In this document: positions 42,637-51,965 of the stretch, one piece after another
Layout: the number at the start of each line of letters is the position of its first letter
How positions within the stretch are numbered: position 1 is the stretch's first letter
Assembly: GCA_965232265.1 (NCBI GenBank)
Contig: CBDDPH010000002.1
Location: 62,001 to 126,000 of the forward strand
DNA from: VXRD01 sp965232265
GTDB taxonomy: Bacteria > Latescibacterota > UBA2968
Direction of reading: 5' to 3'
Length of the DNA: 64,000 nucleotides
Position numbers and translations under genes: made by a program
Notes under the pieces: model-generated
The model's input: only the letters and a program-made list of their open reading frames with translations
Told to the model about the DNA's origin: nothing
Databases searched by the model: none

Positions 42637-44304
42637 ATGAAAAACACAGAACAAAACCTGCATCACATACTCACCACCCAGCGCGCAAGCCTGCTATCTG
42701 AATGGCAAAAGCGCGTCCGCCGCACATCTGTCTTGCAACTGCGCGAAGATTTTGACGGTCACACGCCCGACAATGTGCTCGAAGAGTTCTTTGATCTCAT
42801 AGTCAAACAGATCACCACCAAACAGGATTATCACTTGCTCCGCCAGCGCATCTTTTCAGGCGAAATCAATGCTTTTACCCCTGATGCGGCTTGTCGATTG
42901 CTCATTGCCTTGAAGAAAACCGTCTTGGAACGCCTGAAAAATTTTACGCACAATGCCGAAGCCATATTTGACGAAATCTTGCTGCGCATATCGGCGTACT
43001 ACCACGAAATGCGTTATCGAAACCTGGCGCAAAGACAATCTCAAAATCTGCGCCAGCGCAACATCGAAATCGCCCGCCTCCTCGCAGTGGAAAAACAGCG
43101 CGCCGCGCACCTGACCACCAACAATCGCATTGCACAAATGGCCCTATCAACCCTCGACCCATCTGAAATTTTCAGACGCATTGTACACGAAGTACAACAG
43201 AGTTTCAATTACCAGCACGTCTCACTTTATTTTCTCGAAACGCATGCCAACCAGATGATCATGAAAGCCAGAGCCGGTGTTTACGAAAAGCACTTCCCCG
43301 AGGGATATCGCCAAAATGTGGGCGAAGGCATCGTAGGTCATGTCGTCGCATCTGGCAATCCCATCATGGCCAATGACGTGGCCAATGATCCCAGGCGTAT
43401 CATTGCTTTTCCTCAGGAAAAAAACACGCGCTCAGAACTCTGTGTGCCAATCAAAACAGCAGACCGCGTATTGGGCGCACTCGATGTGCTCAGTCGCAAA
43501 AAAAATGGCTTTAATTGGACCGATGTACAATCGCTAATGGTCTTGACCGATCAACTGGCATGGGTCATCCACAACGCACATCTCTTTCAGGAAACGCGAG
43601 AACTCCAGGACGAACTCGTACAATCGGAACGCCTGGCTGTAATCGGCGAAATGTCTGCGCGCATAGCACACGAGATTCGCAATCCACTGGCGACGATTGG
43701 CGGCTTTGCGCGCTCTCTTCAGCGCGCCCCAACACCCGACCGCATCGACACGGCATCGCGCATCATATCTTGTGAAGTCACACGCCTGGAAGAACTACTG
43801 ACCGACATACTCAACTACACGCGACCGCGCAAGCTCGAACTCGAACCCATCAATCTCCCGGACCTCATCACCGATGTGTATCATCAAGTTGGCGAGGGCC
43901 TCGAAAGCCGGGGCATCACCTATCGACAAAACGCACCATCTGACCTGCCCGAAATACCCTTAGATCCCGCACAATTTAAGCAGGTACTCATCAACATCTT
44001 CAAAAACGCATTTCAAGCAATGCCCAATGGCGGCAAATTGCACGTTCATATCCGAAAAAAAGAGGATCAGCCACATATCGAAATAGAAATACGAGATACG
44101 GGACCGGGGATTCCCACCGAAATTCAGGACGAAATTTTCAAGCCCTATTTCACCACCAAAACCAAGGGTACAGGTCTCGGATTGGTCATCAGCAAACAAA
44201 TCGTCGAACGCCACGGAGGAACCCTCTCATTCACGAGCCACAGCGGCTCTGGCACCACCCTTTTCATCCATCTCCCCGATCTCTCCTCAAGGAAATCATT
44301 ATGA
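42637..44304 (+). CDS. GAF-domain sensor histidine kinase
   Basis: 555 residues. An N-terminal helical segment (1-165), a GAF domain (about 170-310; QQSFNYQHVSLYFLETHANQ, then NVGEGIVGHV), a HisKA domain with phospho-His in RIAHEIRNPLATIG near residue 346, and an HATPase (INIFKNAFQAMPNGGKLH, DTGPGIP, GTGLGLVISKQI). No membrane segment is seen, so it senses a cytoplasmic signal. Its TGA overlaps the start of the response regulator, so the two are a coupled pair. It drives a run that continues with glgC and glnD. Confidence 0.92.
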   Translation: MKNTEQNLHHILTTQRASLLSEWQKRVRRTSVLQLREDFDGHTPDNVLEEFFDLIVKQITTKQDYHLLRQRIFSGEINAFTPDAACRLLIALKKTVLERLKNFTHNAEAIFDEILLRISAYYHEMRYRNLAQRQSQNLRQRNIEIARLLAVEKQRAAHLTTNNRIAQMALSTLDPSEIFRRIVHEVQQSFNYQHVSLYFLETHANQMIMKARAGVYEKHFPEGYRQNVGEGIVGHVVASGNPIMANDVANDPRRIIAFPQEKNTRSELCVPIKTADRVLGALDVLSRKKNGFNWTDVQSLMVLTDQLAWVIHNAHLFQETRELQDELVQSERLAVIGEMSARIAHEIRNPLATIGGFARSLQRAPTPDRIDTASRIISCEVTRLEELLTDILNYTRPRKLELEPINLPDLITDVYHQVGEGLESRGITYRQNAPSDLPEIPLDPAQFKQVLINIFKNAFQAMPNGGKLHVHIRKKEDQPHIEIEIRDTGPGIPTEIQDEIFKPYFTTKTKGTGLGLVISKQIVERHGGTLSFTSHSGSGTTLFIHLPDLSSRKSL

Positions 44305-44663
44305 AAAACATCCTCATTGCCGACGACGACCAAAATCTGGCACTGCTCTACGAGCAGGAACTCACCGATGAAGGGTATCGCGTCGATGTGGTTCACGACG
44401 CGCAAACCGCGATCGAGCGCGTCAAAGACAATCCGCCGGACCTCTTAATACTCGACATTCGAATGCCCGGCATGGACGGCATTGAAGCCCTCAACCACAT
44501 CCTGGGCATAAACAACCAGTTACCCGTTATTCTCAACACCGCCTATAGCAATCACAAAGACAACTATCTCACCTGGTCGGCCAATGCGTATGTGGTCAAA
44601 TCATCGGACCTGTCTGAACTCAAAACCGCCATAAGCGATGTACTAACCGGTGAAAGGTCTTGA
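44301..44663 (+). CDS. Single-domain response regulator (CheY/Spo0F type)
   Basis: 120 residues: only a receiver, with the acidic pocket ILIADDDQ, phospho-Asp in LLILDIRMPGMDG near residue 52 and Lys in YVVKSSD. There is no output domain, so it must act by binding another protein or pass phosphate on. Its ATG overlaps the kinase stop (ATGA). glgC starts 2 bases after its own stop. It likely couples the kinase to another step of the same operon. Confidence 0.92.
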   Translation: MKNILIADDDQNLALLYEQELTDEGYRVDVVHDAQTAIERVKDNPPDLLILDIRMPGMDGIEALNHILGINNQLPVILNTAYSNHKDNYLTWSANAYVVKSSDLSELKTAISDVLTGERS

Positions 44664-44664
44664 C

Positions 44665-45873
44665 ATGCCCGATGAACTGCAAAATACGCTAACCATGATC
44701 CTCGCCGGAGGCCAAGGATCTCGGCTTTATCCCCTCACGCGCAATCAGGCCAAACCCGCCGTGCCCTTCGGCGGCATGTACCGCATCATTGACTTTACCC
44801 TCTCCAACTGCCTCAACTCCAACTTGCGCCGGATATATGTTCTCACGCAATACATGTCAACATCTCTCGACCGGCATTTGCAACGCGGGTGGTCCATTTT
44901 CAATCCCGAACTCGACGAATTTATTTTTGAAGTCCCGCCCCAATTTCGCCTTGCCGGCAACTGGTATCGCGGCACAGCCGATGCCATCTTTCAAAATATC
45001 GACATCCTCGAACGCGAGCGTCCCGACCGCGTCCTCATCCTGGGCGGCGACCACGTGTACAAAATGGATTACAGCAAGATGCTCGCCTTTCACAACAACG
45101 CAAATGCCGACCTCACGGTAGCCTGCATTGAAGTACCCATCAAAAATGCCACCGAATTGGGCGTCATGGCAATCGACGATGAATCTCGCATTGTCGGCTT
45201 TGAGGAAAAACCCGACCACCCCAAATCCACACCACACAACCCCAATCTCGCCCTGGCCTCAATGGGCATCTACATCTTCAGCACAGAAGTTCTCGTGCGC
45301 CAACTCTCCGAAGATGCCAAACGCGACACAGCCCACGACTTTGGGCAAAACATCATCCCATCAATGGTCGATTCAGGGCGCGTCTTTGCGTACAACTTCA
45401 AGCACGGCAATCGCAATTCGACCGTGTACTGGCGCGACATCGGCCTTCTCGACGCGTACTGGGAAGCCAACATGGATCTCGTTTCTGAAACCCCCGAATT
45501 TGACCTGCACGACCCGAACTGGCCCATCCGCACACACGCACACCCGTATCCACCTTCGCGCCTGCACATTCGACCGCAAAACAGTTCTCTTCTCGTAGTC
45601 GCCCAGGGATGTGTGATTGCCAATGCACGGGTCGAGTGCTCAGTCATCTCTGCAGGGGTTCACATAGACTCCGGCGCACAAATTACCGATTCGGTGCTCA
45701 TGGAAGGCGTCAAAGTCGGTGCCAATGCCCAACTCCACCGCGTCATAGCCGACGAAGGCGTCGTCATTCCGTCCGGTACACAAATCGGGATTAACCGCGA
45801 AGACGACCGCCGGCGTTTCACTGTAACAGATGGTGGCGTCGTAGCCATTTCCAAAGGACTACCCATTGAATAA
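44665..45873 (+). CDS. glgC: Glucose-1-phosphate adenylyltransferase (ADP-glucose pyrophosphorylase)
   Basis: 402 residues that make ADP-glucose for glycogen synthesis. The nucleotide motif TMILAGGQGSRLYPLT, then QAKPAVPFGGMYRIIDFTLS, RGTADAIFQNI and a C-terminal left-handed beta-helix-like repeat (VIANARVECSVISAGVHIDS) mark the GlgC family. ATG 44665 has AAAGG 8 bases before it. It sits between a response regulator and glnD, which links carbon storage with nitrogen sensing. Confidence 0.95.
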   Translation: MPDELQNTLTMILAGGQGSRLYPLTRNQAKPAVPFGGMYRIIDFTLSNCLNSNLRRIYVLTQYMSTSLDRHLQRGWSIFNPELDEFIFEVPPQFRLAGNWYRGTADAIFQNIDILERERPDRVLILGGDHVYKMDYSKMLAFHNNANADLTVACIEVPIKNATELGVMAIDDESRIVGFEEKPDHPKSTPHNPNLALASMGIYIFSTEVLVRQLSEDAKRDTAHDFGQNIIPSMVDSGRVFAYNFKHGNRNSTVYWRDIGLLDAYWEANMDLVSETPEFDLHDPNWPIRTHAHPYPPSRLHIRPQNSSLLVVAQGCVIANARVECSVISAGVHIDSGAQITDSVLMEGVKVGANAQLHRVIADEGVVIPSGTQIGINREDDRRRFTVTDGGVVAISKGLPIE

Positions 45874-48535
45874 ACAAATCGCCACAGGCGAAATCCTCCC
45901 ACCCGATCTTCTCGATCTTAAAAAAAGATCTGACACATCGCCCACCCAACGCCTGTCGTACTTGCGAACCTATCTCGTCACCACCTGGGAAACGATTCAT
46001 ACACAGCACCGGGACGGCGCATCGGGCAACGCGATAGTTGCAGCACTCACACAGCGCGTCGATATACTCATCCAGGCACTGTACGCCGAAGCAAAAGAAG
46101 AACACGGTGAGCCAACCGATTTTGCCGTAATCGCGCAGGGGGGATATGGCCGGGGTGCCCTCAATCCCGGCTCGGATATCGACCTCTTATTTCTCTTTCG
46201 CAAAAAAGTCCATGAAGGCGATCCCATAACCCGCGCCATTCTCCACACCCTCTGGGATCTGCGATTTGACGTGGGATACAGCACGCGCACCCTTTCCGAT
46301 TGCATCACAGCCGCGCAAGACGACACCGATTCCATGACGGCAATGCTCGAAACCCGTCATCTCGCAGGTGATCCCGCTCTGGAATTACAACTACAAGACG
46401 CGCTTGCGCGGCGGTTTTTTGGTCGGCGTGCCCGCGGCTTTATCAACAAAAAATCTCAGGAACGCATCCAGCGCCACAGCAAATCCAAATTTTCAACCCA
46501 ACTCCTCGAACCCAATATCAAAGAAAGCCCGGGGGGATTGCGAGATATCCACACAGCCGGCTGGTTCTTAATGGCACGCCGCGGTATTCGCGCCCCCGAA
46601 GGCTTGCAAGAAAGCCATCTGCTCACCCGCAGAAATTACGACATCTATATCAATGCCTTTGACTTCATGCTGCGCACGCGCAACGAGTTGCACTTCCACA
46701 CGGACAAACATTTCGACGTGCTCGAGCACGACCTTCAGCCCATTATCGCCGAAAATCTGGGCTACAAAGACCGCGACAATGAATTGGGTGTCGAACACTT
46801 TATGCGAGACTACTACACCCATGCGCGTGCTATCAAACATCTCAGCGACCTGATATGTGAACGCCTCAAAGGCCGATCTTCCACTGGTAGGGCTGTGGGA
46901 TTGCTCACGCGGCGCCAACTCGACGACGCCTCTGTATTGCACCACACGCACATTGCCCTGCCCAAAAAACGACGACATTTTTTCCCCAACACACCCCATC
47001 GCCTCTTCTCTCTTTTCCTCAACGCACAGCGATTCGGCGTTCCCCTCAACGAAGCGGCCAAACAGGGAATAAAAGACCACATCCATCTCATCGACGACAA
47101 CTTCAGGTCTTCTGCGCGAGCCAGTCGCATCTTCCTCGACCTCTTCCGCCCCCCCGTCGGCATTGGCACCACCCTTCGCACCATGCACGAACTCGACATT
47201 TTGGGCACTTACGTACCCGAATTCGGTAGCCTGACCTGCCTGGTACAATACAATCGCTATCACATCTACACGGCAGACGAACACACCCTGGTGGCAGTAG
47301 AACACCTTGACCACCTCGCGCGATCTCCTTCTCTCTCCCCTGATCTGCAGCACCTCAGACATGTGTACAATGAAATCCCGAGAAAAGAGCTTCTCTACCT
47401 CGCGCTGATGATGCACGACGTGGGAAAATCCGTCCGCGACAAAGACCACAGCATTGTCGGCGCAGAAATGACACGGGACTTTCTCAAACGCCTTCAATTG
47501 CCCGATGACCAGATAGAAACCGTTGTTTTTCTCGTGCGGCATCATCTCGCAATGTCCGCCATTGCCCAGCGCCGCGACCTTTCAGACCAGCGCATGATCG
47601 CCGAATTTGCCAGCACATTTTCGCACCCCGATGTTTTGCGTATGCTCTACGTACTCACTTATGCCGACCTATCCGCCGTCACACAAACGGCGTGGACAGC
47701 CTGGAAAGGTCACCTCTTGCGCGAACTCTACGAAAACACCTTTGATATACTCACCCAAAGTACCCGCCCCGACCTCGAACAACCCGAACAACAAGACATA
47801 CAGAAAATCCTCACGGCTCTGGAATCGCGCATTTCACGCCAGACCCTTGTCGAACATCTCAACAACATGCCCCCGCGCTATCCCGAACAAAACAGCCCGG
47901 AAGAAATCGTACAGCACCTGCAACTCATCGACGCAATGGGATCATCCCTGGTCGCCGTTAGCGTACAACCCGACGAACTCTTCCTGGAAATCACCATCTG
48001 CACGCGCGACCAGCCCTTTCGCCTATCTGAAATCTGTGGTGTACTGGCAACCCACGACATCAACATCTTCAGCGCACACGCCTACACGCGCAACGACGGC
48101 ACAGTCATCGACATCTTTCAAGTCACTTCCGATATAGATGACGAAGCCAAATTACAAAAAAAAATTCAACAAACCCTGACCGATGTCTTTCAAAAAAAAG
48201 AGCGCGTCTCAGACCTATTCGCCAATTACAGTCAGAGGTGGTCCCTGAGGCGTCAGCCCACAGTGCCCATTTCTCCTAAAATCACATTCGACAACAATGT
48301 TTCCAGGCGCTCCACCGTCATCGACATTACGGCACAAGACGCAACGGGCCTCCTGTATCGCATCACGCACACATTATCAGACCTTGGCCTCGACATCTAC
48401 ACCGCCCGCATTGGCACACAGGCAGACCGCGCTGTGGATGCCTTTTACGTGCGTAAAAATGGCGATAAAATCACAGAGACCGCATTGCTCGAACACATCA
48501 CCCGCGAACTGACGCACGCGATTGAAAATCCGTGA
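45866..48535 (+). CDS. glnD: Bifunctional [protein-PII] uridylyltransferase/uridylyl-removing enzyme
   Basis: 889 residues. An N-terminal nucleotidyltransferase (GGYGRGALNPGSDIDLLF near residue 90), an HD domain (MMHDVGKSVRDKDH near 515) and two C-terminal ACT domains (about 695-765 and 810-880; TICTRDQPFRLSEICGVLAT and ITAQDATGLLYRIT) that sense glutamine. The enzyme uridylylates PII when nitrogen is low. The start is TTG 45866, overlapping the last codons of glgC, with AAAGGA about 8 bases before it. glnB and amtB are not in the window. Its place after glgC is unusual and is flagged. Confidence 0.95.
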   Translation: MNKQIATGEILPPDLLDLKKRSDTSPTQRLSYLRTYLVTTWETIHTQHRDGASGNAIVAALTQRVDILIQALYAEAKEEHGEPTDFAVIAQGGYGRGALNPGSDIDLLFLFRKKVHEGDPITRAILHTLWDLRFDVGYSTRTLSDCITAAQDDTDSMTAMLETRHLAGDPALELQLQDALARRFFGRRARGFINKKSQERIQRHSKSKFSTQLLEPNIKESPGGLRDIHTAGWFLMARRGIRAPEGLQESHLLTRRNYDIYINAFDFMLRTRNELHFHTDKHFDVLEHDLQPIIAENLGYKDRDNELGVEHFMRDYYTHARAIKHLSDLICERLKGRSSTGRAVGLLTRRQLDDASVLHHTHIALPKKRRHFFPNTPHRLFSLFLNAQRFGVPLNEAAKQGIKDHIHLIDDNFRSSARASRIFLDLFRPPVGIGTTLRTMHELDILGTYVPEFGSLTCLVQYNRYHIYTADEHTLVAVEHLDHLARSPSLSPDLQHLRHVYNEIPRKELLYLALMMHDVGKSVRDKDHSIVGAEMTRDFLKRLQLPDDQIETVVFLVRHHLAMSAIAQRRDLSDQRMIAEFASTFSHPDVLRMLYVLTYADLSAVTQTAWTAWKGHLLRELYENTFDILTQSTRPDLEQPEQQDIQKILTALESRISRQTLVEHLNNMPPRYPEQNSPEEIVQHLQLIDAMGSSLVAVSVQPDELFLEITICTRDQPFRLSEICGVLATHDINIFSAHAYTRNDGTVIDIFQVTSDIDDEAKLQKKIQQTLTDVFQKKERVSDLFANYSQRWSLRRQPTVPISPKITFDNNVSRRSTVIDITAQDATGLLYRITHTLSDLGLDIYTARIGTQADRAVDAFYVRKNGDKITETALLEHITRELTHAIENP

Positions 48536-48845
48536 GAAGCTATCAGCTTTCAGCCCGCCCTTCCGCCACCCCAGTTGGGTGCATAGATTAACCGCTTGTT
48601 TCGCTGACCGCTTCTTTTCCTTGACAAGCCACATTGTTTGTTTTACGTTTAGGCCAACTTCAAAAGGCATTTCCTCGCAACTAATGCTCCGCATCCTACC
48701 CCACAATCTTCCAAAACATTGTTCTCCGTAGGCTTCGCAGTACCCCAATGATTTCGCACAACATCTGTTTTGCACCCCACACAGCATGGTGTCGCTCTGG
48801 CATGCATTACTTCTCCCTTTCCAAACCCATCAGGAATCCCGAAAA
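48536..48845. other. Intergenic leader of rho
   Basis: 310 bases without a gene. The left end (CTATCAGCTTTCAGCC) is repeat-like. A perfect -35 TTGACA at 48621-48626 with 17 bases to a weak TACGTT gives a possible rho promoter, leaving a leader of about 190 bases, as rho genes that are autoregulated often have. I see no other RNA motif. Confidence 0.45.
48621..48649 (+). promoter_or_regulatory. Possible rho promoter
   Basis: TTGACA, 17 bases, TACGTT. The -35 is perfect, the -10 is poor. Confidence 0.4.
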
Positions 48846-50129
48846 ATGGCAGTGACAGAAGAAAATTTGAACATGTTTGAGTTGCAGGAATGCAGCATAT
48901 CCGAACTCAACAAACACGCGCAAGCACTCAATATTCAAGGCTACAGCAGCCTGCGAAGACAAGAACTTATCTTCGCCATTCTCCAGAGCCAAACCGCCAA
49001 AAGTGGGCGTATCTTCGCACAGGGTGTACTCGACATCCTCGAAGACGGATTTGGCTTCCTCAGATCGCCAAAGTACAATTATTTGCCCGGACCAGACGAC
49101 ATCTATGTCGGCCACTCGCAAATCAAACGCTTCAACCTGCGAACAGGAGACACCATATCGGGACATATTCGCCCACCGAAAGGTGACGAAAAATACTTCG
49201 CACTCATCCGCGTCGAAGCCGTAAATTTTGAAAATCCGGAAGTCGCAAAACAAAAAATCCTATTTGACAACCTCACGCCACTGCACCCGGACGAACGCAT
49301 CAATCTCGAATACGATTCACAGGATATCTCCACCCGCATCATGAATCTCCTCACGCCAATTGGCAAAGGTCAACGCGGCATGATAGTCGCGCCCCCATTC
49401 ACGGGCAAAACCATGCTCTTGCAAAAAATTGCCAACGCCATTACCCAAAACCATCCCGAAATCACGCTCATTGTCCTCCTCATCGACGAACGCCCCGAAG
49501 AAGTCACAGACATGCTCCGTTCGGTTGAAGGCGAAGTCGTCAGCTCGACCTTTGACGAACCCCCGACCCGACATGTCCAGGTCGCCGACATGGTCATAGA
49601 AAAAGCCAGGCGATTGGTCGAGCACCAGCAGGACGTCGTCATCTTACTCGACAGCATCACCCGCTTAGCCCGAGCCTATAACACCGTTGCCCCCCACAGT
49701 GGGCGCATTCTCACCGGGGGTCTCGACTCAACAGCCATGCAATGGCCCAAGCGATTTTTTGGCGCAGCGCGCAACATCGAAGAAGGGGGCAGCCTGACCA
49801 TCCTGGCAACTGCCCTCGTCGAAACTGGAAGCCGGATGGACGAAGTCATCTTCGAAGAATTTAAAGGCACGGGCAACATGGAACTCAAGCTGGACCGTCG
49901 GCTCTCCAACCGCCGCGTCTTCCCCGCCATTGACGTATCCATGTCCAGCACGCGCAAAGAAGAACTCCTGCTCAAAGAAAAAGAACTCAACCGCGTTTGG
50001 ATCTTGCGAAAACTACTCAACCAGATGCAACCTCTGGAAGCCATGGAATTTTTCACAGAACGCACCAAAGAAAACAAAACCAACGAAGACTTCCTCAATG
50101 CCATGAGCGAACCGGTCCACGCCTTCTAA
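48846..50129 (+). CDS. rho: Transcription termination factor Rho
   Basis: 427 residues, the hexameric RNA helicase that ends transcription. An N-terminal SAP-like Rho_N segment, a cold-shock RNA-binding domain (DGFGFLRSPKYNYLPGPDDI), the P-loop (GMIVAPPFTGKTMLLQKI), the Walker B LLIDERPEEVTDM and the secondary RNA-binding RGG-like loops are all there. The P-loop reads PPFTGKT rather than the common PPKAGKT or PPRTGKT. No large N-terminal insertion is seen. ATG 48846 is chosen over the longer frame; AGGA lies about 11 bases before it. Confidence 0.95.
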   Translation: MAVTEENLNMFELQECSISELNKHAQALNIQGYSSLRRQELIFAILQSQTAKSGRIFAQGVLDILEDGFGFLRSPKYNYLPGPDDIYVGHSQIKRFNLRTGDTISGHIRPPKGDEKYFALIRVEAVNFENPEVAKQKILFDNLTPLHPDERINLEYDSQDISTRIMNLLTPIGKGQRGMIVAPPFTGKTMLLQKIANAITQNHPEITLIVLLIDERPEEVTDMLRSVEGEVVSSTFDEPPTRHVQVADMVIEKARRLVEHQQDVVILLDSITRLARAYNTVAPHSGRILTGGLDSTAMQWPKRFFGAARNIEEGGSLTILATALVETGSRMDEVIFEEFKGTGNMELKLDRRLSNRRVFPAIDVSMSSTRKEELLLKEKELNRVWILRKLLNQMQPLEAMEFFTERTKENKTNEDFLNAMSEPVHAF

Positions 50130-50133
50130 AAGG

Positions 50134-50186
50134 CGCGACCTACCCCCTAACCCCTTCCTACGAGGAAGGGCCGGGGGAGGGGGCAG
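50134..50186. repeat. Dispersed repeat family D, copy 3
   Basis: CGACCTACCCCCTAACCCC, CCTTCCTACGAGGAAGG and CCGGGGGAGGGGG. The centre is a palindrome. It is the clearest copy of the family. Confidence 0.7.
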
Positions 50187-50219
50187 AATTGGTTTAAGAC
50201 AGCTTCTAAAACCCGCAGC

Positions 50220-50248
50220 TTGATTATTTTTAGGCATTTTGGTATATT
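50220..50248 (+). promoter_or_regulatory. Predicted rpmE promoter
   Basis: TTGATT at 50220-50225, 17 bases, TATATT at 50243-50248, 76 bases before the ATG. Confidence 0.65.
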
Positions 50249-50323
50249 CTTTGGCCTGCGGAAGCCTCGCAACCTGTATTACTTTCTCAACATACTGAAA
50301 TTGAACAACTTGAGGATAATCGC

Positions 50324-50608
50324 ATGAAACCCAATATTCATCCAGAATACCGCGACGTGATCTTTGAAGACGTCAGTGCCAACCCACCATTTCGGGTTAA
50401 AACGCGATCCACGCGCACCTCGGAAGAAACCATCGAATGGGAAGACGGCAACACCTATCCACTGATCAAAATGGAAATCAGTTCGGCTACACATCCCTTC
50501 TTCACGGGCAAGATGATGCTCGTTGACACCGCCGGTATGGTCGAGCGCTATCGCCGCCGGTATGGTATTGAAGACGGGGAAGAAGAAGAAGAAAAAACGG
50601 ACAGTTAG
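50324..50608 (+). CDS. rpmE2: 50S ribosomal protein L31, type B
   Basis: 94 residues. The start MKPNIHPEYRDVIFEDVSAN and the later SSATHPFFTGKMMLVDTAGM are those of L31. The zinc-binding Cys pair of type A L31 is missing, so this is the Zn-free form. The acidic tail (GIEDGEEEEEKTDS) is longer than usual. AGGA lies 7 bases before ATG 50324, and a separate promoter and terminator make it monocistronic. Confidence 0.93.
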   Translation: MKPNIHPEYRDVIFEDVSANPPFRVKTRSTRTSEETIEWEDGNTYPLIKMEISSATHPFFTGKMMLVDTAGMVERYRRRYGIEDGEEEEEKTDS

Positions 50609-50625
50609 CAACGCGATCCACATGG

Positions 50626-50669
50626 AAAAGGGTGAAACGGCCGCATGCCGCGACTGTTTCGCCCTTTTT
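50626..50669 (+). terminator. Terminator after rpmE
   Basis: Arms AAAGGGTGAAAC and GTTTCGCCCTTT with one G-T pair, a small nested hairpin in the loop and a T run. Confidence 0.78.
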
Positions 50670-50672
50670 ATA

Positions 50673-50781
50673 TAGGTAAGAGGTAAGATGACCCCCAACA
50701 CCACCCCACTGGATCGCGGCTCAACACCATGCCGCGATGACGAGTGCCTTTAACGTCTCACTTCTCACGTCTCACTTCTAA
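50673..50781. repeat. Dispersed repeat family A, copy 3, split by a family B copy
   Basis: GGTAAGAGGTAAGATG on the left and ACGTCTCACTTCTCACGTCT on the right, with a family B palindrome (50711-50741) between them. This nesting suggests that one element sits in another. Confidence 0.7.
50711..50741 (+). repeat. Dispersed repeat family B, copy 3
   Basis: GGATCGCGGCT and ATGCCGCGATGAC, as at 11467. Confidence 0.75.
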
Positions 50782-50782
50782 A

Positions 50783-51850
50783 ATGTTTGAACAACTAAAA
50801 ACCATTGAAACCCGCTATCGCAAACTCGGCGAAGAAATGGCCAGACCCGAAGTCGCCGCAGACCCCAACCGCCTTCGCAAACTCGGCAAAGAATATCGCG
50901 ACCTCGAAGAAATCGTCACAACTTATCGCGACTACAACGAAGTGCGCGAAGAACTGGACGATATAAATGACATCATCAGCACATCAGATGACGCCGAGCT
51001 TGTCGAGATGGCGCAGATGGAAAAAGAAGACCTGGCCCTGCGCGAATCAGACCTGTCCAACACCCTCAAAATGCTCTTAATCCCCAAAGACCCCAACGAC
51101 AGCAAAGACACCGTCGTCGAAATACGCGCAGGCGCAGGAGGAGAAGAAGCCGCCCTCTTTGCCGCCGACCTCTACCGCATGTACTCGCGCTATGCAGAAA
51201 CCACCGGTGGACGCTGTGAAATCCTCAGCTCAAACTCCACGGGCATTGGTGGATACAAAGAAATCATTTTCTTAGTCGTTGGCAACGGCATCTACGGCAA
51301 GCTAAAATACGAAAGCGGCGTACACCGGGTCCAGCGCATACCCGAAACCGAATCCAGCGGCCGCATCCACACCTCGACAGCCACTGTAGCCGTTCTTCCC
51401 GACGCAGAAGAAGTCGATATAGACATCGACCTCAACGACCTCAAAATCGATGTCTTTCGATCCTCAGGTCCCGGCGGTCAAAGCGTCAACACCACCGACT
51501 CGGCGGTGCGCATCACCCACCTGCCATCGGGACTCGTCGTGACGTGTCAGGACGAAAAATCCCAGCACAAAAACAGAGCCAAAGCACTCAAAGTCTTGCG
51601 CTCGCGCCTGCTGGATCAGGCCATCCGCGAACAACAGGCCAAAACCGCCGCCGACCGCCGCTCACAAATTGGCAGCGGCGACCGAAGCGCGAAAATTCGC
51701 ACCTACAATTTCCCACAGGGGCGCGTAACCGACCACCGCATCAAACTCACCCTGCACAGACTTGAAGACATACTAAACGGCAACATCGCAGAACTCATCG
51801 AAGCCCTTCGCCTCTCTGACCAGACGGAAAAACTCAAACAGCAGGAATAG
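50783..51850 (+). CDS. prfA: Peptide chain release factor 1
   Basis: 355 residues that read UAA/UAG stop codons and release the peptide. The GGQ loop is FRSSGPGGQSVNTTDSAVRI near residue 230, and the codon-reading PxT motif is RIPETESSGRIHTS near 190, which marks RF1 rather than RF2. ATG 50783 lies just after repeat DNA. prmC, which methylates this GGQ, is the next gene, 115 bases on. Confidence 0.96.
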   Translation: MFEQLKTIETRYRKLGEEMARPEVAADPNRLRKLGKEYRDLEEIVTTYRDYNEVREELDDINDIISTSDDAELVEMAQMEKEDLALRESDLSNTLKMLLIPKDPNDSKDTVVEIRAGAGGEEAALFAADLYRMYSRYAETTGGRCEILSSNSTGIGGYKEIIFLVVGNGIYGKLKYESGVHRVQRIPETESSGRIHTSTATVAVLPDAEEVDIDIDLNDLKIDVFRSSGPGGQSVNTTDSAVRITHLPSGLVVTCQDEKSQHKNRAKALKVLRSRLLDQAIREQQAKTAADRRSQIGSGDRSAKIRTYNFPQGRVTDHRIKLTLHRLEDILNGNIAELIEALRLSDQTEKLKQQE

Positions 51851-51965
51851 ATAACCCCCGTCCCTCCAAGCCCCAAGTGGTTAGTGGTTAGTCCCTACCA
51901 CCCAACCCTGTCCACCAGCCATACCCCTTTTTATCTTTGTGCCTTTGTGTGAGTTCCCCACCCCC

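Noticed and set aside
46568..47545. 325-codon open frame on the minus strand
   Set aside because: Antisense to glnD, whose HD domain and family order are intact.
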